NCBI GenBank assembly: GCA_027009605.1
Contig: JALVCY010000066.1
Span: 1-17,215, forward strand
DNA length: 17,215 bases
Direction: 5' to 3'
From: Saprospiraceae bacterium
Lineage (GTDB): Bacteria > Bacteroidota > Bacteroidia > Chitinophagales > Saprospiraceae
Shown here: positions 14,201 to 17,215 of the stretch, piece by piece
Numbering within the stretch: the first letter of the stretch is position 1
How the letters are laid out: each line of letters opens with the position of its first letter
Translations under genes and position numbers: made by a program
Notes under the pieces: model-generated
What the model was told of the DNA's origin: nothing
The model's database searches: none
Seen by the model: only the letters and a program-made list of their open reading frames with translations

Positions 14201-14670
14201 AATTGTCTGCTACAGATGGATTTGAGACTTATCAGTGGAGTCCGGATGATGGATCTTTGTCTGACCCTAATATTGCAAACCCGCTAGCGACACCCGAAGC
14301 AACAACGACCTACACCGTGACTGTGACAGATGCCAATGGTTGCTCAGCAGTTAGTTCGATAACTATTGATGTGAATGAGACTGAATGTGGGGAGCCTTTT
14401 ATCTATCTACCCAATGCTTTTACACCTAATGGCGATGGTAACGGTAATGATGTATTGTATTTGCGGGGCTTGAATTTGAGTGAAATCCACCTATCTATCT
14501 ATAATCGCTGGGGGCAGCAAGTATTTGAGACTCGTGATCAATCTTATGGCTGGGATGGCACCTTCGATGGCAAGCCGGTAGTCCCTGATGTGTATGGGTA
14601 TTACTTGCGTGTAAAATGTAGCAATGGAGAAAAATACTTTAAGAAAGGAAATATTACGGTGCTGAAATAA
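11263..14670 (+). CDS. Large SprB-repeat adhesin with type-B T9SS (CHU_C) sorting domain
   Basis: The 1135-residue protein has a signal peptide (residues 1-29, ending KLTAQ). Three SprB-type repeats follow, each with the form xCNGxxxGxxxxxATGGxxPYxxxWS...GxYSVTVTDxxGCT, at about 33-105, 178-250 and 330-400. The middle is a series of PKD/Ig-like beta domains (for example CMGEDLQIAVQNN, CDASTQVLISATHTGDDLNWYDD, CMGEEANLEVNNM). Residues 1045-1135 are the gliding-motility-associated CHU_C domain: LPNAFTPNGDGNGND, IYNRWGQQVFE, WDGTFDGKPVVPDVYGYYL, YFKKGNITVLK. This is a type-B sorting signal for export through the type IX system to the cell surface or medium. The gene starts 21 bp after the OmpA-like gene and a terminator lies 25 bp after its stop. 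A role in adhesion or gliding is inferred from family and context. Confidence 0.93.
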   Translation: MNNFTFHPNKLPALLLVAVLAFSGVKLTAQIQINLDLQKPTCNGYTNGSATASATGGQEPYSYQWSVATAGGAGAWSLTGGDYSVTVTDANGQTATKSFTLQQPDPIVTNVQLLGDACTSNTYAAYTVGGTPGYSYAWNTGETTQIIQNPSTTGLSVTVTDVFGCQANASGSLNVPLGVDLELSDITCNGYNDGVGVVSATGGHAPYSFLWSTGSTDVYISGLSAGDYSVTVIDGTGCTATASGTIANPPATEVTIVKDPECGVPATVTVTATAGVGPFMYMWILNDSLVSTDSVYTFTEPGTIYLCTMNANHCPHDNWITVSPGFELNANVVDADCNGNGGSIDLMPTTVVGPVTYNWTGPAGFVDPHTEDLTGLAAGTYSVTATDAGGCTATYTANIGQNQMTADFDFTLLGCTNNELDIQFSGYPNDPGVTAYNWSFQNNGSQQETGHFTSNPGNVTLTVEYGNGCTASVTKPVDFDVIDASVPGAQTACMGEDLQIAVQNNGSALDYVWTPSDRILSGANTPNPVINTQVAGTANLEVQMTNASGCVVSQTIPLEVKDPAALAIDENLLSARQCEGYKVDFKNDNANASDYTWIFPDNSTSALTNPSFDFATLGEGTYDVILMPNDTTCANPIPYSVEVGQEARVDFSFKFIGCLDSIEFKDLSTTPKPISGWTWEFPTEFKEQNPTISADVVNSTDFLAKLTIEFPEGCVLSIDKQVSVDLPEDNIPDSLLICGSDGVNLNPGGNTAYQYTWSSDNGSPVDTDSPNPYVNPDETTTYTVDIVNLNGSDSCMVSKSVKVVVAPVEVAAFGDTTLCDASTQVLISATHTGDDLNWYDDPALTTSISTDVNMMVSPGTYYAVATNAEGCQMIDTVVIAANPVSISLDQNQFTLCMGEEANLEVNNMQAGDVAQWYLGSTLIGTGSPLLVNPTQSGIYEVVVTNTDGCSASDEAQVDVIDLTVVAGASKNPIYHGETVKLSATDGFETYQWSPDDGSLSDPNIANPLATPEATTTYTVTVTDANGCSAVSSITIDVNETECGEPFIYLPNAFTPNGDGNGNDVLYLRGLNLSEIHLSIYNRWGQQVFETRDQSYGWDGTFDGKPVVPDVYGYYLRVKCSNGEKYFKKGNITVLK

Positions 14671-14694
14671 GTCTCTATTATTTGTCCCTTTCGG

Positions 14695-14730
14695 AAAAAT
14701 CTGCAATGTCTTGGCATTGCAGATTTTTTT
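14695..14730 (+). terminator. Rho-independent terminator of the T9SS-associated operon
   Basis: A perfect 14-bp stem AAAAATCTGCAATG (14695-14708) with its complement at 14715-14728, a 6-nt loop and a T-run ending at 14730. It lies 25 bp after the adhesin stop. Confidence 0.88.
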
Positions 14731-14903
14731 ATTTCTAGTGTTTTAACGCAGTTTTAGTATTGTTTTAACGGAAGCTTAACAATGCCGCGATAGACCAAGT
14801 TGACAAGTCCTATCTGTAGAGATTTAGATTAGTTGAATCAGTTAAAAAGCCTGTATTTAGTTGACTTTTTTGAAAAAAGGTAAGTTGATTGGGGTAGATA
14901 TTG

Positions 14904-14928
14904 ACCATTATTCTTAGTAGATAATGGT
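14904..14928. repeat. 8-bp inverted repeat in the gap before the DUF2853 gene
   Basis: ACCATTAT and ATAATGGT flank a 9-nt spacer, about 85 bp upstream of the -33 element of the next promoter, so it could be an operator. The 14731-15062 gap otherwise holds four AGTTGA motifs (14798, 14831, 14859, 14883) and no gene. Confidence 0.3.
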
Positions 14929-14986
14929 ATAAATGAGAGAATTTTTGTGCATTCAAATGATTCTTTTTCAATTCTTTAGGGGCGTG

Positions 14987-15020
14987 TTGGCGTGTAAGTC
15001 AAACATTTGTTTTATATTTG
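14987..15020 (+). promoter_or_regulatory. Likely promoter of the DUF2853 gene
   Basis: TATATTTG at 15013-15020 matches TAnnTTTG exactly. The nearest TTG (14987-14989) is 23 bp away, slightly long against the usual 19-21. The predicted leader is about 35 nt to ATG 15063. Confidence 0.45.
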
Positions 15021-15062
15021 CCATTGATAAATTTTTTAAATCCACTAAAAAAAAATTGCACT

Positions 15063-15404
15063 ATGAGCAAGTTTGATGAAAAATTGGAGATTTATGCCAG
15101 TGAATTCAAGAACACCATCAAAATGAAGATTGATGAAGACCTACTTAAAAAAGTAACTAAAGGTCTTGGCCCTTCTATTTATAAAGAAGATGCTTCTAAG
15201 GTTTCTTGTTCTGACAAGAGCGAGTTAGACAGAGTAAAGGCTAACTTTTTATTAAAGAAATTAGGTCTAGAAGATAGCCCAAAATTAGACGAAGCTATCA
15301 AAGAAGTTTGTGCTGAAATGGGAAGCTCAAACAGAAAAAAATTCAGAGCTATGTTTTACTACATGCTTGTTAAGAAGTTAAAGCAAGAATCTTTCTACGC
15401 TTAA
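15063..15404 (+). CDS. DUF2853 family protein
   Basis: A small, highly charged, helical protein of 113 residues (MSKFDEKLEIYASEF...KLKQESFYA) matching the DUF2853 family in length and in its KVTKGLGPSIYKEDASKVSCSDKSELDRVKANFLLKKLGL and MGSSNRKKFRAMFYYMLVKKL segments. No signal peptide or membrane segment is seen, so it is cytoplasmic. The function is not known to me; no catalytic residues stand out. The start is ATG 15063; the frame is open back to a TTG at 15018, but that overlaps the -7 box. The codon choice is more A-rich (many AAA, AGA, GAA) than in the neighbouring long genes, which suggests high expression or a different history. It is monocistronic, with its own promoter and terminator. 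Confidence 0.85.
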   Translation: MSKFDEKLEIYASEFKNTIKMKIDEDLLKKVTKGLGPSIYKEDASKVSCSDKSELDRVKANFLLKKLGLEDSPKLDEAIKEVCAEMGSSNRKKFRAMFYYMLVKKLKQESFYA

Positions 15405-15423
15405 TCCTTCTTCCTTGAAGAGT

Positions 15424-15458
15424 AAAAAGCCCGGCACAGCGATGTGTTGGGCTTTTTT
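15424..15458 (+). terminator. Rho-independent terminator of the DUF2853 gene
   Basis: A 14-15 bp stem (AAAAGCCCGGCACA with TGTGTTGGGCTTTT, two G-T pairs) has a GCGA loop and a T6 run; it begins 20 bp after the stop. Confidence 0.88.
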
Positions 15459-15550
15459 ATTTAATGGATTGCTAGGGGCGCATCGATAGGTCTAAGCCAT
15501 TTCTTATCTGGAAATTTAGTTTTATAACCCTAGTAATCCTTGAAATGAGA

Positions 15551-15583
15551 AAAGCCTTTAACTCCATAGAGTTAAAGGCTTTT
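15551..15583 (-). terminator. Terminator downstream of tRNA-Met
   Basis: A perfect 14-bp inverted repeat AAAGCCTTTAACTC (15551-15564) with 15569-15582 and a CATA loop. Read on the minus strand it is followed by TCTCATTT, so the RNA ends in a short U-run directly after the tRNA. It could also stop rightward transcripts. Confidence 0.7.
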
Positions 15584-15590
15584 AATTTTG

Positions 15591-15664
15591 TAGCGTGGGG
15601 GAGACTTGAACTCCCGACCTCAGGATTATGAATCCTGCGCTCTAACCGGCTGAGCTACCACGCC
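15591..15664 (-). tRNA. tRNA-Met (anticodon CAU)
   Basis: The minus strand folds into a full cloverleaf of 74 nt: acceptor GGCGTGG/CCACGCT (first pair G-U), D arm GCTC...GAGC, anticodon stem CAGGA/TCCTG with loop TTCATAA (anticodon CAT), T arm GGGAG-TTCAAGT-CTCCC, and discriminator A. CCA is not encoded. It does not start with the C1-A72 mismatch of initiator tRNA, so elongator tRNA-Met is the best call; a tRNA-Ile2 with lysidine-modified CAU cannot be fully ruled out from sequence alone. It has a consensus promoter upstream and a stem-loop terminator just downstream. Confidence 0.95.
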
Positions 15665-15685
15665 ATTTAGGCCGTTAAGCGGATG

Positions 15686-15717
15686 CAAAGGTAATGATTT
15701 AATTAGCAATAAATCAA
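15686..15717 (-). promoter_or_regulatory. Promoter of the tRNA-Met gene
   Basis: On the minus strand TTG (15717-15715), a 21-bp spacer and TACCTTTG (15693-15686) match the Bacteroidota promoter consensus exactly. Transcription should start about 15 nt before the tRNA 5' end at 15664. Confidence 0.65.
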
Positions 15718-15801
15718 GTTTTTGCTAGAAAAAGAGTGTTTTTGCAAAGAATTGGGGGTGATTCCCCGAGATGTCATTCAGGGCATTCCCAAAGATTTAC
15801 C

Positions 15802-15809
15802 TACCTTTG
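15802..15809 (+). promoter_or_regulatory. -7-like box immediately before the methyltransferase start
   Basis: TACCTTTG is a full match to TAnnTTTG, five bases before ATG 15815, so a transcript from it would be almost leaderless. No TTG -33 box is visible at the usual distance, so this is tentative. Confidence 0.3.
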
Positions 15810-15814
15810 CTTCC

Positions 15815-16639
15815 ATGGCCAATTTTTACGCTGCAAAGCAGTTCATTTCTTATTTTGCGAAAGCTCGAACGGTGTATAATACCCATTCGCCTTTTTTGTA
15901 TGCATTGACCCAAAAGGTGCTGGAAGATGACCGCCATTTTTATGCTTTTGACGAATTGGAAGCCTTGCGGCAAAAAATGTTGAATGTAGAGACCCAAATG
16001 GAATTTGTGGATTTTGGGGCAGGTAGTAGGGATTTGGGCAAGAAAACCACCAGAAAAATTAAAGAAGTAGCTGCTACGTCCTTAATCTCTCCCCTAAAAG
16101 CTAAGTGGATGTTTAGGCTGGTGGATTTTCTGAAGCCGGATACTATTTTGGAGATTGGAACTTCTCTCGGCTTGAGTGCGCTATATATGCAGGCGGCCGC
16201 TAGGAATGCGCAGGTGGTGACGCTGGAAGGGAATCCGGATTCGGCACGTGTAGCCCAAAAGAATTTTTCTATTTTTCCTTATGCCAGAAATATTAAAGTC
16301 GAGATTGGGCGGTTTGAAGATACCTTGGAGCCGGCTTTGCAGCAATTGCGGAAGGCAGATTTTATCTTTATGGATGGCAATCATCGCAAGACTCCGACTT
16401 TAGCCTATTTTGAACAGATGCGGCCCTTCCTTTCGGAAAAATCGGTCATTATTTTGGATGATATTTATTGGTCGGAAGGGATGACAGAAGCTTGGAATCT
16501 CTTGCGAAATGATGCTCAAGTTAGCTTGTCTGTTGATTTGTTTCATTTTGGTATCTTGTTTTTCCGTAAGGAGAATCGGGAGAAAGAGCATCATGTACTG
16601 GCACCGTCTAAATGGAAACCTTGGGTGCGGGCTTGGTGA
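15815..16639 (+). CDS. Class I SAM-dependent methyltransferase (O-methyltransferase-like)
   Basis: The 274-residue protein has a Rossmann-type methyltransferase domain: motif I ILEIGTSLGLSALYMQAA (about residues 107-124), the acidic strand-2 end VVTLEGNP, ADFIFMDGNHRK after strand 4, and SVIILDDIYWSEGM at strand 5, the last like the metal-binding DD of catechol-type O-methyltransferases. The N-terminal 100 residues (THSPFLYALTQKVLEDD...DFGAGS) are a conserved extension of this Bacteroidota subfamily as I recall. It is cytoplasmic; the acceptor is unknown. The start is ATG 15815; the frame is open to a TTG at 15722, but the extra 31 residues show no family signature. A TACCTTTG box at 15802-15809 lies just before this ATG. 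The gene ends 576 bp before the window edge in repeat-rich DNA. Confidence 0.85.
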   Translation: MANFYAAKQFISYFAKARTVYNTHSPFLYALTQKVLEDDRHFYAFDELEALRQKMLNVETQMEFVDFGAGSRDLGKKTTRKIKEVAATSLISPLKAKWMFRLVDFLKPDTILEIGTSLGLSALYMQAAARNAQVVTLEGNPDSARVAQKNFSIFPYARNIKVEIGRFEDTLEPALQQLRKADFIFMDGNHRKTPTLAYFEQMRPFLSEKSVIILDDIYWSEGMTEAWNLLRNDAQVSLSVDLFHFGILFFRKENREKEHHVLAPSKWKPWVRAW

Positions 16640-16683
16640 TTTTGTCTTGCATTACTCGATATTCTGCATTCGATATTCTGGTA

Positions 16684-16719
16684 GTTGAGAAAGTTGAAGA
16701 AGTTGAGAAAGTTGAGACG
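16684..16719. repeat. Four 9-bp tandem repeats
   Basis: GTTGAGAAA, GTTGAAGAA, GTTGAGAAA and GTTGAGACG follow each other without gaps, 45 bp after the methyltransferase stop. GGTTGAG also recurs in the longer repeat just downstream. Confidence 0.75.
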
Positions 16720-16722
16720 TTC

Positions 16723-16891
16723 GCCTTCGGCTCTCTGGTTGAGAACTCGTCCTTCGGACATCGTGGTTGAGTGCTTCGCAGGTTGAGACGGTTTGGGTAT
16801 TTGTCGAGGTTTTTACATCATTATTCCATATTCGGATTCTACATTCGATATTCTGTTAGTGTGTAGATTTCCAAAATTCCGTACGGTTTGG
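16723..16891. repeat. Long direct repeat, copy A
   Basis: This 169-bp segment recurs at 17048-17215 with a single 1-bp gap (CATCGTGGTTGAG against CATCGGGTTGAG) and no other difference. It begins GCCTTCGGCTC and ends CCGTACGGTTTGG. Inside it three short hairpins share a CTTCG centre: GCCTTCGGC, GTCCTTCGGAC and TGCTTCGCA, alternating with GGTTGAG. No ORF is present in any frame of credible length. Confidence 0.9.
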
Positions 16892-17005
16892 CTTCATCGG
16901 TTATTTTCTTGGCGGAGTACTTCGAGCCTTTGGTAAATTTTGAAAATCTAGGCTTTTGTTTGGGATTCTGTATTTGATATAGTTGTAAGGTTTTTTAGCT
17001 GCCTA

Positions 17006-17045
17006 GCCGTTACACCGTTATACCGCTACACCGTTATACCGTTAA
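17006..17045. repeat. Five 8-bp tandem repeats
   Basis: GCCGTTAC, ACCGTTAT, ACCGCTAC, ACCGTTAT and ACCGTTAA run without gaps, between the two copies of the long direct repeat. Confidence 0.75.
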
Positions 17046-17047
17046 TT

Positions 17048-17215
17048 GCCTTCGGCTCTCTGGTTGAGAACTCGTCCTTCGGACATCGGGTTGAGTGCTT
17101 CGCAGGTTGAGACGGTTTGGGTATTTGTCGAGGTTTTTACATCATTATTCCATATTCGGATTCTACATTCGATATTCTGTTAGTGTGTAGATTTCCAAAA
17201 TTCCGTACGGTTTGG
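17048..17215. repeat. Long direct repeat, copy B (runs to the window edge)
   Basis: A near-exact second copy of 16723-16891, offset by 325 bp. It reaches the last base of the window still matching, so the true repeat and possibly a tandem array with a period near 325 bp may continue beyond. The whole 16640-17215 stretch has no gene. Confidence 0.9.

Noticed and set aside
15551..15583. Second small RNA next to tRNA-Met
   Set aside because: The stem-loop is best explained as the tRNA terminator; no separate promoter or further structure was found.

Overview
The window looks like chromosomal DNA of a Bacteroidota (Bacteroidetes) bacterium, possibly of the Saprospiria group. Three things support this. 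It carries a PorP/SprF, OmpA-like and type-B-sorted adhesin module of the type IX secretion system (T9SS). Several intergenic regions carry the Bacteroidota promoter pattern TTG-N19-21-TAnnTTTG. The family repertoire (MbnP-like lipoproteins, NagB/PIG-L fusion, DUF2853) also fits. The finer taxonomic placement is inference.

Layout, left to right. Bases 82-2571 hold a rightward cluster of a DEDDh 3'-5' exonuclease with an ExoX-like C-terminus and two MbnP-like lipoproteins, closed by a terminator. Bases 2572-3492 have no protein gene but hold the most notable feature: two tandem, paralogous, intrinsically terminated structured RNA genes (about 2782-3084 and 3209-3421). They share a 15-nt box at both ends, a hairpin whose loop is conserved while its stem shows compensatory changes, and a GNRA-loop hairpin. 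A palindromic REP-like element follows, then a leftward esterase (3493-4305). Bases 4357-4880 are rich in nested inverted repeats resembling a small non-autonomous element.

Bases 4881-7217 encode a large NagB-like/PIG-L-like fusion with an altered active-site motif. After a 575-bp gap with a good promoter, a tight three-gene operon follows (7793-14670): a PorP/SprF protein, a TPR/PD40/OmpA-like lipid-anchored or periplasmic partner, and an 1135-residue SprB-repeat adhesin with a CHU_C type-B sorting domain, closed by a strong terminator. These three probably work together, the first two serving export or surface anchoring of the third. Next come a DUF2853 gene with promoter and terminator, a leftward tRNA-Met(CAU) with promoter and terminator, and a rightward SAM-dependent O-methyltransferase. 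The last about 570 bases are non-coding and repetitive, including a nearly exact direct repeat of about 169 bp with a period of 325 bp that runs off the window edge, and two short tandem repeat tracts.
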